The notes beneath the pieces are model-generated. The model was given only the letters and a program-made list of their open reading frames with translations. It had not been told where the DNA came from and did not search any database. A stretch of DNA of 64,000 nucleotides from Fistularia commersonii (taxonomy: Eukaryota > Chordata > Actinopteri > Syngnathiformes > Fistulariidae), in contig JBBMNZ010000001.1 in assembly GCA_037954325.1 (NCBI GenBank), positions 12,877,758-12,941,757 of the forward strand. The letters run 5' to 3'. Position numbers and translations under genes: made by a program. Shown in pieces: positions 23,102 through 33,920 of the stretch (position 1 is the stretch's first letter; every line of letters begins with the position of its first letter).

Positions 23102-24692
23102 ATTTTTTCCTTCATTTTCTGTAAAGAGATTGATATTTTTTTCTTCTTATTTTGATGTAAAATATAATGTGCAGTAGTGCTAATGAATGAAATGAAAAAT
23201 ATGATAAGGATTTTGAGCTTTACTTACATTTAAAAAAAAAGTGCTGTTATTTTGAATACAACAATATGTAAGAGAGAACAGTGGATGAGTTGACACGAGA
23301 ATGGAATGTGCAGTTATGATTTAGGCATACATAGATGTGGTAGACAATATGCAAGCTGTATATCTGTTAAACTTAAATGTGAAATGGTCTGGCTCATACA
23401 AGGATAAATGGCTGTTTTGGATGGAAACATTTATCATCCCATCTCCAAGACAAAAGACAACCAAAAAACCCCATAAGTGATATTTATTTGTCATGAACAG
23501 GTATAACAACAATTCATGTCCATCCCACTAAATATTCATCAAAAAATAACAGTGAAAATATTTAGTACAATCTTAGATATTTAAGAATATGGCTTTGGTA
23601 ATGTTACTAGTTTATTTCTGTTCATATTAATATCTATAATCACATTTATAATAATATTTACACTCTTCCTAACGACACATATCCAAATGCACTGCCGACA
23701 GCAAAGTAGGAATTGCACTGCACAGGAAACAAGTTTCTACCCTGTGTATGTGACAATAAATGCTTTGAATCTTGAATCTTGACTCTATTACAATGAAAAA
23801 GTGCATTTACCTTTTTATATCATGTTAAATATGTGAAACTCTGACAGACATACAGAGACTATTGAACTATTGGCAAGAAATAAACAGATTCCCCATTGCC
23901 AGTCAGGTTTGAGCATGAATATTTGGTCACAATTAAATAAAAATGGGGGTCTAAAATAGCGACTCTGAAATCCAAATCGTAAGATTATCGCTGAAAACTT
24001 TGCAAACATCCCAGGCCTATGACATGAATTTTTGTTATGCTTCACCATGTGAATTCCTCTAATCACTCTCTGCTGAATGGGCATGACAAGTCCCTGTTTT
24101 ACACATTAGTGTAACATTTACAATTATGTAAGTCGCTAGATGGGCAATATATCATTCGTTGTGCATATAATGGTATAGATGCGTTGTGGATATTTTCTGT
24201 ACTTTGGCTATCTTCATTATTCACAATGTGGTGAAAGAAATGTCATGATTTATTTTCTTGTCAGGAAAGCAAATACAAGGTCATTAAATGAAAATACATT
24301 CTGGCCTTTTCGATAAGCCTCGACACATCATACTTCTTTTCGAAAGAAGTGAAGCATTCTGTCAGACAAAATGAAGGTTTAAAGCTCCTAAATGTGTTGG
24401 TTTCACTTTGTAGACATGCAATACCTTTCCAGTTCCTCAACACAGTCTCTGAATAAATCTAACAGACATTTCCAGAATTAGCTCCTCAAACAGTTCAGAC
24501 ACAATGTGCCTTTTATTGTCGTGTAAAGGGGACATATTTTTTCAAATAACAGTGTTCTTTTCGTTTTTTTTCATTGATTACATAGCAGCATAATTCAAGT
24601 AAAAAGCTGATGAGCCATTGCCTCTCTCAATTACCAGTTATATATTTTTTACAGCACATATCTCATATTTCACTGGTGTTAGAAGGCAGGTT
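23102..24692. other. No gene seen; one LINE tail
   Basis: AT-rich sequence lying downstream of the CYP1C pseudogene. Apart from the tail at 23715-23790 no feature is recognised. Confidence 0.5.
23715..23790 (+). repeat. LINE/SINE 3' tail
   Basis: TGCACAGGAAACAAGTTTC, then CCTGTGTATGTGACAATAAA and repeated TTGAATC units. This is a common fish L2-type 3' end with short terminal tandem units. Confidence 0.55.
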
Positions 24693-26213
24693 TTACTGAC
24701 GAGTAAATACTTTCCCTCTGCGTTTGGCAGTGATCTTATAATCTAAGGGCTTCAGTGTTAAATCATAGGAGCAGTTAAAAGACACCTCTTCACTGGGGCA
24801 CTTCTCAAAGCTACACTGCTGTAGTAAAATGGCAAAAAACCAAAAGATCTCTACTTTGGCAATCTGGTCACCAATACATCTTCTCTTCCCTGCTGAAAAG
24901 ATCATAACGCTATTGGTAACGTCCTTGTCCAGAGACCTGTTTGTATTGAGGAATCTTGATGGGTTAAAGATGTGAGGATCCCTCCCCTTCTGGGGGTCGT
25001 GGTTGACAGACCACTGATTAATGAAGACCACTGTGCCTTTCACGATGTGAAGTCCCTCGATAATAACATCAGAGGCTGTGGAGTGTGGAATAGTGACTGG
25101 GACAAAACTGCTGAACCGCATTGTATCATAGATGAAGGCGTCCACATAGGCCAAGTGCTTCCTGTCCTCAATGGAAGGCAGTCTGTTTCTTCCAACCACT
25201 GTGTCTATGAGCTTCTAGAGTGTGGTTTGGATATCTGGGTATTTAGCCAGGAGAAGAATCATCCAGTGAAGAGCAGTGGAAACAGTATCCAGCACCAATC
25301 AGGTCTGAAACTGTCCCCTCTGTGCTCCCTTTGGTGAGCCCGTTATCAGCCTCACCTTTGTGAGTCATACTGATAGTGGCATCGCTCATATCCCTTGTCA
25401 CTGTAAGATCAAAGGTCTTCTATGTTCTTCCACTTTGACTTGAACAAACCCAAAAAAGGCTTTGTTAAGGTTTTTGAAGTTCTTAAACACACTGTGGACT
25501 GGGCTTGGGAAACACTGTAGCCATGGCATCACATCCACTAAGCTGCCTGCACCAACCGTCTGTCCGAAATCATCCACTCGTTGTAAAATGGCTCTAAGCT
25601 CAACATCATCATGACTGTAGGGTTTTCCAAAGCACAAAGCACAAATCACATTAGCTGCAGCTACTGTCAGCTCATGAGCAGGGTTGAAATACTGGCCCTG
25701 ATTGCTAAGTTTAAGGAAAATCTCAACTAGGTCTGTGGCTTCAGCCACAATTTGCAGCTCAAAAGCTTTTTTGGTCTGACTGTTGGCAGATGAGAATGCT
25801 CTGATCGTTGATTGAGCAATTTTCCTGTGCATCTTCCACTGTTTGCCGTAATTGGTGAAAGTCATACTTTTCCCCCCAGAGACAGCCTGAAAAGACTGCA
25901 AAGCTTGGTCTGCCTGCAAATTCTGTGCTATGCTCTGTCAGAGCTTGACGTGTTGCCTTGTCTCCGTTCAGAACCACAATGTCACTGCAACCTAATTGTA
26001 TCTGGTATACATTGCTGTACTTTTTGGCAAGTTTGGCAAATGTGATGCATGGCATTTCCCACTACCGACCAGGCAAAGGGTCCTGGCAACCTCCTGTCTA
26101 GCTTCAGGTTCCTGATCTGTAGACAGACTTCAAGGCAGACAAGAAAAGTAAAGGAGGCATTCTCTGAAGATGCTGCTGCCCTTCATGGCAAAATCAGGAT
26201 CCGCTTGAGTCAT
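24693..26213 (-). pseudogene. CYP1C2-like cytochrome P450 pseudogene
   Basis: This is a full-length but broken tandem copy of the intact gene at 28897-30474, on the same strand and also intronless. Conserved parts in order: an ATG at 26213 followed by a KGSSIFRE start, RRLPGPFAW (hinge), ITFAKLAKKYSNVYQIQLGC (frame 26055-25759), GGKSMTFTNYGKQWKMHRKI (frame 25919-25398), GAG at the I helix, LPSIEDRKHLAYVDAFIY and the intact haem loop FSAGKRRCIGDQIAKVE (frame 25199-24693). Breaks: a deletion of about 28 bases after the first 20 codons; a shorter deletion at the hinge; a frameshift near 25900; a frameshift and stop near 25398; about 5 bases lost in the I-helix oxygen-binding site (GAGxDT); and TAG replacing a codon before KLIDTVVG near 25215. 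The C-terminal 168 codons are still open. CYP1C2 identity is inferred from tandem position. Confidence 0.85.
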
Positions 26214-26547
26214 TATGTATCCTGCAGTTTGCCTATTCTCCAGTGCGTCAAGCAAAAATAACATTTCAGTAGAAATGGGCAGTCATATTGGAGTTCTTCT
26301 TCTAGCGTATATTATAGATGCCGTGGCTGTAAGGTGTAATTGTAAAAAACAAAATGACCATGGCAAAAACAGAATCCAGCTTGCCATTACCGCCTCAACC
26401 CTCCACCAGAGAAATTAGAAGGGGTCGTTCAGGTTGAGTTGTTAGCTCTGACCCAACGTGTCTTCAGATGATCACCTCAGAAGAATGCAGATTCAAGCCT
26501 TAACACTTTGCTTAAGGTGAGAGGGATCAGGAGCAGTTTTTTTTTAA
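26214..26547. other. Former upstream region of the pseudogene
   Basis: About 330 bases between the pseudogene start and the MITE. No core promoter element is convincing. Confidence 0.4.
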
Positions 26548-26910
26548 TATACACTGCTCAAAAAAATAAAGGGAACACTTAAAAAACACATCCTAGATCT
26601 AAATGAATGAAATATTCTTATGAAATACTTTGCTCTTTACACAGTTGAATGTGCTGACAACAAAATCACACAAAAATGATCAATGGAAATCAATTGTATC
26701 AACCCATGGAGGTCTGATTAGGAATCACACTCAAAATTAAAGTGTAAAAACAAACCCCAGGCTGATCCAACTTTGATGTAATGTCCTTAAAACAAGTCAA
26801 AATGAATCTGTGTTGCTTCCTGAGTGGACACTATGATTTCACAGAAGTGTGATTGAGTTGGAGTTACATTGTGTTGTCCAAGTGTTCCCTTTATTTTTTT
26901 GAGCAGTATA
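26548..26910. mobile_element. MITE (Tc1/mariner-type), copy 1
   Basis: The terminal inverted repeats are near-perfect: ACTGCTCAAAAAAATAAAGG GAACACTT at the left, and its reverse complement ending TTTTTTTGAGCAGTATA at the right, flanked by TA. The ~300-base core has no coding potential. A second copy in opposite orientation lies at 49298-49613. It sits in the spacer between the two P450 copies. Confidence 0.85.
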
Positions 26911-28896
26911 GTTTCTCCCCTCCCGTTTTGACAACAGCCTGCAGACCTTAGTCCTTTTCCTATCCGATCTTCCTGTTTGAAGCGTTGTTTCTGGATGACA
27001 GAGCAGAGCAACAGAGCAACTGAAGAGGCCAAAACTAGAATTTTACCTACAACTTTTAACTGCAACTTTATTTGCAATGAAAAAACAGGGAGATATGACA
27101 GTGATGCAATTGAAAAATAAAAGGCTGTACATACTATATGTGGCATGAAGGGTAAAAACTTTAAAATAAATATGAAAAATGTCAAGATATAATACTTTTA
27201 CTGGTTGTGGAATTTTAGATGGATAGTCTTAGTAGTTAACAGATAAAAACAAGGTTGGTTGATTTTTATGCTGTCATGAGAGGAATTTGCTGTTTGCACT
27301 TTCCTTGGACTTTGTATCGCTATTTTCAAGATGGCTTAGTGTCTTAGTGTTACACGCAGGAGGGGGAAAAGTCTCTCGGATATCATCATGAAATCTTTCA
27401 CTTTCCACTCCTGCTGACATGGATCCATCAAAAAAATTCTGAAGAATTTAGAACAGCGACTAATGTCATTATTGATCATATTGATCTGCTATAAATGCAA
27501 CGTGTATTGTGCACCCTTATTTCAGTGTATTTTGCATTGGGGGGGGTAGTCAAAGCCAGAGAGTGTCATTCTGGTCTGCATCAAACATAACTGTCTTTGC
27601 ATTACAAATGAGCTTAGTTAATCAGGTCATGACAGGCTGGTGTAACCCAGTTGTGTTTTATGACAGTCATTCGTGAAAAACACCAAAACACTCATCTGAT
27701 TGTACTAGTCAAATAACTCATTTATTTCAAATGATTTCCTCTGATTTATAGTATACCTTGTAGGCCTGAAGAAAAAGAAGAATCATATATCGAAGAAAGA
27801 AAGTTTGAAGCGGACGCAAAATATGACATGACTAAGATCATCAACATTTCTATTTTATTAAATTCAGATATAGCTTATTTTTCCCATCATATAAAGCTGT
27901 CACGCAGGTCCCAAACAATGTTACGATCCATCCGAAATACCTAGAACATTCATTCCACACCGACTGAGTAGTTTGTTGCCGTCAGACAGAAAGAGAATAA
28001 GATCCACGGGACCTCAAAAGCAATTCTTGAATGCGAAGGTTGTGACATCCAAATAGGTTCATAAAAATTGGTTTGTAAACAAAAATGTTTATGATAATGC
28101 CTCGTGAGTAGAAGAAAAGCTGCACATTTGCGATGTGCGAACCGCTCAGACGAGCGTTTGGAAGGAAAAAAAGAAAAAAGGTGGAGCTTGGATGTGTACA
28201 GTTTGTGAAGTGCTCATCTCCGATGGATGCATCCTGTTGAAAGACTTCCTCTTTGCATCCAAGCCTCTCTATTTGCTTCCAACACAATTCTTTTTATTTG
28301 TTTAATGTGTTACAATGCTTTGTATACAGCAGAAGTAGATAACGTTTTATTTAATTTCATACCTGAATAAAGACTGTAAAAAAATATTTTTTAACTGCTC
28401 TGTGTGACAAGGTTACATATTTATTCTTAGATTATTATTAGAATTTAGTCAACAGGCCACTAAGTGAATTTTTAACATTCAAAAGCATTTCATACGCAGC
28501 TATGTTCATTTAACTTGACATTTAAGGTACGTTCATGCTCAATAGTGGATGCAAAACAGGCACACAGCTTAATATTTAGCAATTACATACAAAAACTGAT
28601 CAAGTATAGAGTATTTCATTCTGCACAAATTGAAAACCTTTTGCACTGACCCCAAAAGTCCATAGCTTGAATTCAGCTTGTTGTGGAACATTTCTTCTCC
28701 AAAACTGTATTCTCAACCCTGCACTAACCACAGTTCATATACAAACCATATTAAGATATCTATTAAATATCATCTTTAAATATGACAATCTTGTAATAGG
28801 ATTTTGTGCAAGTATGCTGATACTCACTGTAAAACGTCATTTGAGGGAAAGTGTTAAGTCTTTGCTCATATTGAGTCCCATACTGTTACATGCAGT
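26911..28896. other. Spacer and 3' region of the CYP1C1-type gene
   Basis: No exon seen. Minus-strand AATAAA signals (plus TTTATT) occur near 28418 and 28346, about 480-550 bases past the stop codon, and may end the P450 transcript. Choice between them is a guess. A G-run lies near 27540. Confidence 0.4.
28418..28423 (-). terminator. Candidate polyadenylation signal of the CYP1C1-type gene
   Basis: AATAAA on the minus strand (plus-strand ATTTATTC context), about 475 bases downstream of the stop codon. It is chosen only because it is the first canonical hexamer found on that strand. Confidence 0.3.
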
Positions 28897-30474
28897 TCAT
28901 GATGGGGTGACTAGGTCGAGTTGCTTTCCTCGTAGCTTGGCACTGACATGGAAACTGAGGGGCTTCAGCGTGAGCCCGTAGGAGCAATCTAAAGTCAGAG
29001 GCTCAGCGGGGTTGCTCTCAAAGCTACACTGATGCAACAGAGCCGCCGTAAATAGAAACACTTCTACCTTGGCAATTTGGTCACCGATGCATCGCCTTTT
29101 ACCTGTGGAGAAAATCATGACACCGCTGGTAATGTCTTTGTCAAGGTCACCATTTTCGTTTAGGAAGCGTGTGGGGTCAAAAACATGCGGGTCCTTCCAT
29201 TTCAGGGGGTCGTGGTTGACGGACCACTGATTGATAAAGACCACTGTGTCTTTAGGGATGTGCAGACCTTCGATGGTGACATCTGAGGTGGTGGAGTGTG
29301 GGATGGTGACTGGGACAAAACTGGTAAAACGCATTGTCTCATAGATGAAGGCATCCAGGTATGCCAAGTTGCTTCGGTCCTCAACTGAGGGCAGCCTGTC
29401 TTGACCGACCACTTTGTCTATGAGCTCCTGGAGCTTTGCTTGAACATCTGGATATTTAACCAGTAGCAGGACAATCCACTGCATGATAGTTGACATTGTG
29501 TCCTGGCCTGCTCCAATTAGATCTGTAACTGTCGACTCTACAAACTCTTTCGTCAGTCCGCTGTCTTTCCCATGCTCTATCACACTGATGATGGCGTCGC
29601 TCATGTCCCGTGTCACGTTGGGGTTGAAGGAGTCTCTATGCTGCACCACTTTATCTTTCACAAAGGCAAAAAACTCCTCGTTTAGACTTTTGAAGTTCTC
29701 GTAGACCCTGCGGACGGGATTTGGAAAGGACTGAAGCCACGGCATGACATCTACCAAGCTTCCTGCCCCAACTGTCTCACCAAACTTGTCCACTTTTCTC
29801 AGCAGGGTCCTGAACTCCAGGTCATCATGGCCATATCGCCTCCCGAAGCAGAGAGCGCATAACACATTCGCAGCAGCTACCGTGAATTCATGACTGGGGT
29901 TGAAATAGCGTCCTTCAGCACTGTGGCGCAAAAATACCTGAACCAGTTCCATGGCCTCGGCCATTACGTGCTGCTCAAAGGCCTTTTTGGTCTGACTGTT
30001 TGCAGAGGAAAAGGCTCTCAGGCTCGACTGGGCAATTTTCCTGTGCGCTTTCCACTGTTTGCCGTAATTAGTAAATGTCATGCTCCTGCCTCCAGAGATC
30101 ATCTGGAAAGAAACAAAGTTTGGTCTCCCTGCAAACTCTGTGCTGTGTTGTATTAGAGCCTGACGTATTGCCCTGTCTCCATTCAGAACCACAATGTCAC
30201 TGCAACCTAGTCGTATCTGGTAAACATTACCATACTTTTTGGCTAGTCTGGCAAAAGTAATGTGGGGCATCTGGCCCAGCTGCATGGCGTTGCCCACTAC
30301 GGGCCAGGCGAAGGGTCCAGGCAGTCTCCTCTTGAGCCTCAGATTCCTGACCCACAGACAGGCTTCCAGGCAGAAGAGAAAAATAAAGGAGGCAACCAGA
30401 GCAGGTTGGACCTGTCCACTCCATTCCCTGATGATGCTACTGCCCTTCACGCCAAACTCAGAGTCCAGCGCCAT
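28897..30474 (-). CDS. cyp1c1: Cytochrome P450 CYP1C1-type monooxygenase, intact, intronless
   Basis: A haem-thiolate monooxygenase expected to sit on the endoplasmic reticulum membrane, taking electrons from P450 reductase and oxidising planar aromatic compounds and possibly steroids or fatty acids (family knowledge). The 525-residue frame has an N-terminal membrane anchor (about 24-43), a hinge LPGPFAWP (51-58), a helix C WKAHR (141-145), an I helix GAGQDT (321-326), ExxR (E379, R382), FDPTRF (432-437) and the haem loop FSTGKRRCIG with ligand Cys462. The CYP1C genes of fish are single-exon and tandem, which fits this uninterrupted frame and the broken copy 2.7 kb downstream. The first ATG gives the standard start (MALDSEFG); G follows the ATG but position -3 is T. 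CYP1C1 rather than CYP1C2 is my best reading; CYP1B1 is less likely because its coding region is normally split. All P450 motifs are intact. Confidence 0.93.
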   Translation of the reverse strand: MALDSEFGVKGSSIIREWSGQVQPALVASFIFLFCLEACLWVRNLRLKRRLPGPFAWPVVGNAMQLGQMPHITFARLAKKYGNVYQIRLGCSDIVVLNGDRAIRQALIQHSTEFAGRPNFVSFQMISGGRSMTFTNYGKQWKAHRKIAQSSLRAFSSANSQTKKAFEQHVMAEAMELVQVFLRHSAEGRYFNPSHEFTVAAANVLCALCFGRRYGHDDLEFRTLLRKVDKFGETVGAGSLVDVMPWLQSFPNPVRRVYENFKSLNEEFFAFVKDKVVQHRDSFNPNVTRDMSDAIISVIEHGKDSGLTKEFVESTVTDLIGAGQDTMSTIMQWIVLLLVKYPDVQAKLQELIDKVVGQDRLPSVEDRSNLAYLDAFIYETMRFTSFVPVTIPHSTTSDVTIEGLHIPKDTVVFINQWSVNHDPLKWKDPHVFDPTRFLNENGDLDKDITSGVMIFSTGKRRCIGDQIAKVEVFLFTAALLHQCSFESNPAEPLTLDCSYGLTLKPLSFHVSAKLRGKQLDLVTPS

Positions 30475-30763
30475 TGAGACCCACTTGTTCCTTCGGGAAA
30501 AAAAAAAAGAAAACTTTTTAGAAGTGTCTCAGTGATATGAATAATGAGGGACAAAAAAAAAATCCAACAAAAATAGTTAAAGCTTTTTTTTCCACTTCAG
30601 AACGAAGAAAAATCACACATGTCAGTCAACTGACAGAGAAATGATCACAAGCACTTGATCAAGGGAGAAAATAAATCTAGTCTGTGGATGAAATGTTTTT
30701 TTCTTTCGCAGGTCTTTCATCCAGATTTACGATTAAAAATGTGTTTTTTTGCTTCATCCCGGC

Positions 30764-30775
30764 TTCTTATATGTT
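30764..30775 (-). promoter_or_regulatory. Candidate TATA box
   Basis: ACATATAAGAAG on the minus strand, 290 bases upstream of the ATG. It is the best TATA-like match in the near-upstream region. The transcription start is not known from sequence alone. Confidence 0.35.
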
Positions 30776-31320
30776 TTGCTGTTGGTGGGCAGGGCCCGGG
30801 ATAAGTTTCATACTCCTCCCATTGTGGATGCCCAGCAAAGCCCACTCACTCCATTATCTCTCGGAGGCGCGCATCGGGGACCGCGCAACAGAGCGTCCTT
30901 GCCGGAGGACGGACTCAGCAACTGGTGACCGATTCAGGGAAACGTGTGAAGCCAATTTGTTTTACTAATTGGAGGACTGGCACCGTTTACACTTCCCCAA
31001 AGAGTATCTCTCTAACATCATTTATTTTTTGGCTGCAGAAGACTCGACGGACGCACCGGGGTCAGAAAATGTTTGCACACGGTTTGTCCGTCTCTAAAAC
31101 GACTTTATAATCTAATTGAATTTCTGCTAAATGTCCCTTTCAGCCGAGCGCAGGACAGACAGTAATTTAGTCGGTTACCAGCTTGGCGTTGAATTTCACC
31201 AGAGAAAGCCCTGCATGCAACTACGTTTGCGCATTTACGAGGTTGTAGTTATTTACGAGTCCGGTAATCTCTGGAAAAACTACAATTCCATCACGTTGTT
31301 TTGATGTCTCTAAAACGACG

Positions 31321-31330
31321 CTGCGTGCCA
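31321..31330 (+). promoter_or_regulatory. Candidate xenobiotic response element core
   Basis: CTGCGTGCCA contains the invariant GCGTG core and an acceptable 3' flank but lacks the preferred 5' T. It is about 850 bases upstream of the start codon. I found no other GCGTG or CACGC between 30475 and 31400. Confidence 0.35.
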
Positions 31331-32297
31331 TTGTGTTTGCGTCATGCCTGAGGTACACTTTGACTTCACAACTTGTACTATTTATATATTTAGGCGTAGA
31401 CTTTTTTCTGTTCTGTATCAGTCATTTGTTTCTAATCTGAAGAGGACTTGATAATTGGCCCTTTGCAGTTTTGCTCATTATGACATAATTCTCTCAAGGC
31501 TTCATATTTTCAAGAAAATAAATATATGTCAAATCACAACACCACTGGTATCCTACTTATTTTAAGCACAACGATTCTTTTGAAATATTCATATGTAATC
31601 AGTCAATAATGAATCTGAACTCTTTCTCTTCTTTCTACCTTCTGCCATCCTTCCTTCTTTCCTTCTTTCCTTTACACTTCACCACGGAATAATTTGACTG
31701 CTCCCATAAATTCAGACGCACTATGAATTATTAAAACTCTTGACTTTGCAACCCCCCCACACACATACTCACAAAAGCACAGTTGTTAAAGGTTATGTCA
31801 TCGCTTGGCAAACTTCAGGAGGCCCCTAAACCCCTTCAGCCACCCCCAGCTCCTGTCCTCTGAAAGAGAAAAAGTCTGAGATCTTATGAGTCTATTTGAT
31901 AGATCAATAGCTAAATATAGATCAAAAGATACACACACACAACTACAGTATAATGAGAGTATATGTGTTTTGGACCCATATTGAAATAAAGGTAAATGAA
32001 TGGAATTGTTGACTATTGTGAAGGAGACTATGTTTTTCATTTTCTGTCTGGAAAAGCTGCCGTATAACATTATTATACAGGATATTCCCTGTATCTTTTC
32101 ACTATAAAGGTTATATTGTGGACGTGTATGACTTTGAATATTTAAAATACTTGTCAAGGCATCCCACAGGACGGCGTGTAGCCCTCAACATTAGCTTCTA
32201 CATTTCCAGAACTTGTGTGGTTTATGTATAAATCGAAATATATAGTATACTTACCAGTTTCAACTCTTATTTGCACACTGAAAGAAGAGGAAAAGTT

Positions 32298-32358
32298 AAT
32301 AATAATAATACATTTTATTTAAGGCACCCTACTTAACACTCAAGGATGCTGAACAGAC
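32298..32358. repeat. Dispersed fish repeat end
   Basis: (TAA)n followed by TACATTTTATTTAAGGCACC and ACACTCAAGGATGCTGAACAG, the start of a repeat found at very high copy in fish genomes. Confidence 0.5.
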
Positions 32359-33882
32359 ATATACACAATATACAGATTTGAAGATGTCATGAAATAGCTT
32401 CATAAGTACGCACAGTGGCAAAAATAATTTTCAAATTACAATTTAAGGGAGTTATTCGAGAATATTAAAAAATCACCTAATTTTTTTGTGAATTTCATTT
32501 TTTACATGTGATATTTAATGTAAAATCCAACCATTGGATGCAATTAGTTTATTGTTACTGAACTTCTTGGAATAAAGTTTGGGTTGATAATGACTTCTTT
32601 TGTGTGTCTGTGAATATTATGGTAAGACAAAATTATATTCTTGAGGAGACACTTAAGATTTGAAAATGACAAGAAGTCATATTCAGATAAAGCATTGTCC
32701 ATATGCTTCTAAAGTTTGATAACAGAGTTAAACACATGACTGCTACCTGCTGTTTTTCTGTATCTTCAAAATAACCTAATTTATGGGAAAAGCCTTTATT
32801 CACTTGTTTTCTTATTGACATCTTGTTTGTGAATATTGATTCAGTTTGAACTCATATCTTGATGCTCACAGGCGAGTTCCAAACCGTACCAATAAGTAGC
32901 ATGCATGTGTAATAAGTCCCAGGGGTGTGTTTATGTGTGTGCATGGGTGGCCTGTGCAAACCACAGCTGTATAAAGGTCTGCTGCAAAGAAAAGAAAAAA
33001 AATAAGGAATATTGGTTTATTTTTCATTGTTGTTTATCTATTATGTAACATTTGAGAAAATGAGAGCATTATTATTAGATCATTAGTTAGTTAGTTTTGT
33101 TTTGGTTTTTTCAGTGTCTTTTCATCAAGAGAAAGTGCAAAGTATCGCAATACTTTGTTATCTTTCTCTGGAATCTTAAAGGTACCTGGCACTTTCAGGT
33201 AACTTTGCCTAAAGTTTGATTCCTGTTTAAATTCCTCCTCCTCAAGTATCAGCACTGGTCAGTAATTTATATGCATACATTTGTCAGAAGGAAGGAAACC
33301 CCATATATTCTGTGAAATTACATGGTAAATGTTGAGGGGTTTTACTCCAAATTGTTGGCTTTATTAGAAATGTTTGGTGTTTTTACAACTGTTCTATTAC
33401 CTGTCTCAGACTGCGGAACAACTGACATGACAGATGGGATTCAAGTTCACTCTCCATGCCTAACTTTGAAAACAACAATAAAATGCAACTTAAGGGTAAA
33501 GTTACGTTTTTGTGTATCATTCTTTCAGTTATTGTTCTTAAACAGTCCTTCACCAATGTCAAGTTCTGCTCTGTCTGAGAGCTGTTTGTCTTGAGAAATG
33601 CGGTGTGGCCGAGGACCAAACCCTCCAGAATGATTCCTTGGTTAACCAGAGGCATAGCAATGTCTTTGAATACGCTCCTTGCACTGGGGGTGACTGTTTC
33701 TTCTCTCTGCCGTGCCTATAGGGGGAACCCCCCCCCCCCAAAAACCACCACCAACACCACCACCTCCTCCTCTTCGCCCTAGTCTGCTCCTCAGCTCGCA
33801 CACATGTGGCAACTCGCATCCCCATCATGCTAATTAGAGCCAGGTTCATGGCTGAGGGAGAGGGTGGTTTAGTGTTGGGAAG

Positions 33883-33920
33883 GGTGTGTGTGTGTGTGTG
33901 TGCGTGTGTGTGTGTTTGTG
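33883..33920. repeat. (GT)n tract
   Basis: GT repeats with a single GC interruption. Confidence 0.9.

Larger units (their letters stand above)
30475..31400 (-). promoter_or_regulatory. Upstream region of the CYP1C1-type gene
   Basis: About 0.9 kb upstream of the start codon. A TATA-like ACATATAAGAAG lies on the minus strand at about 30764-30775, preceded by CTGCCCACC and CCACAATGG boxes. If used, it would give a 5' leader of about 260 bases. A CpG-richer patch lies at 30860-30920. One GCGTG core of the aryl hydrocarbon receptor site occurs at 31323-31327, in context CTGCGTGCCA (plus strand). Confidence 0.45.

Noticed and set aside
29483..29704. Plus-strand frames over the CYP1C1-type gene (also 29890-30156, 30239-30535)
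   Set aside because: They are antisense shadows of the long P450 frame, with no motif of their own.
32964..32974. TGTATAAAGG string resembling a TATA box
   Set aside because: It is 2.5 kb from the P450 start and on the opposite strand to that gene; no other gene is seen.
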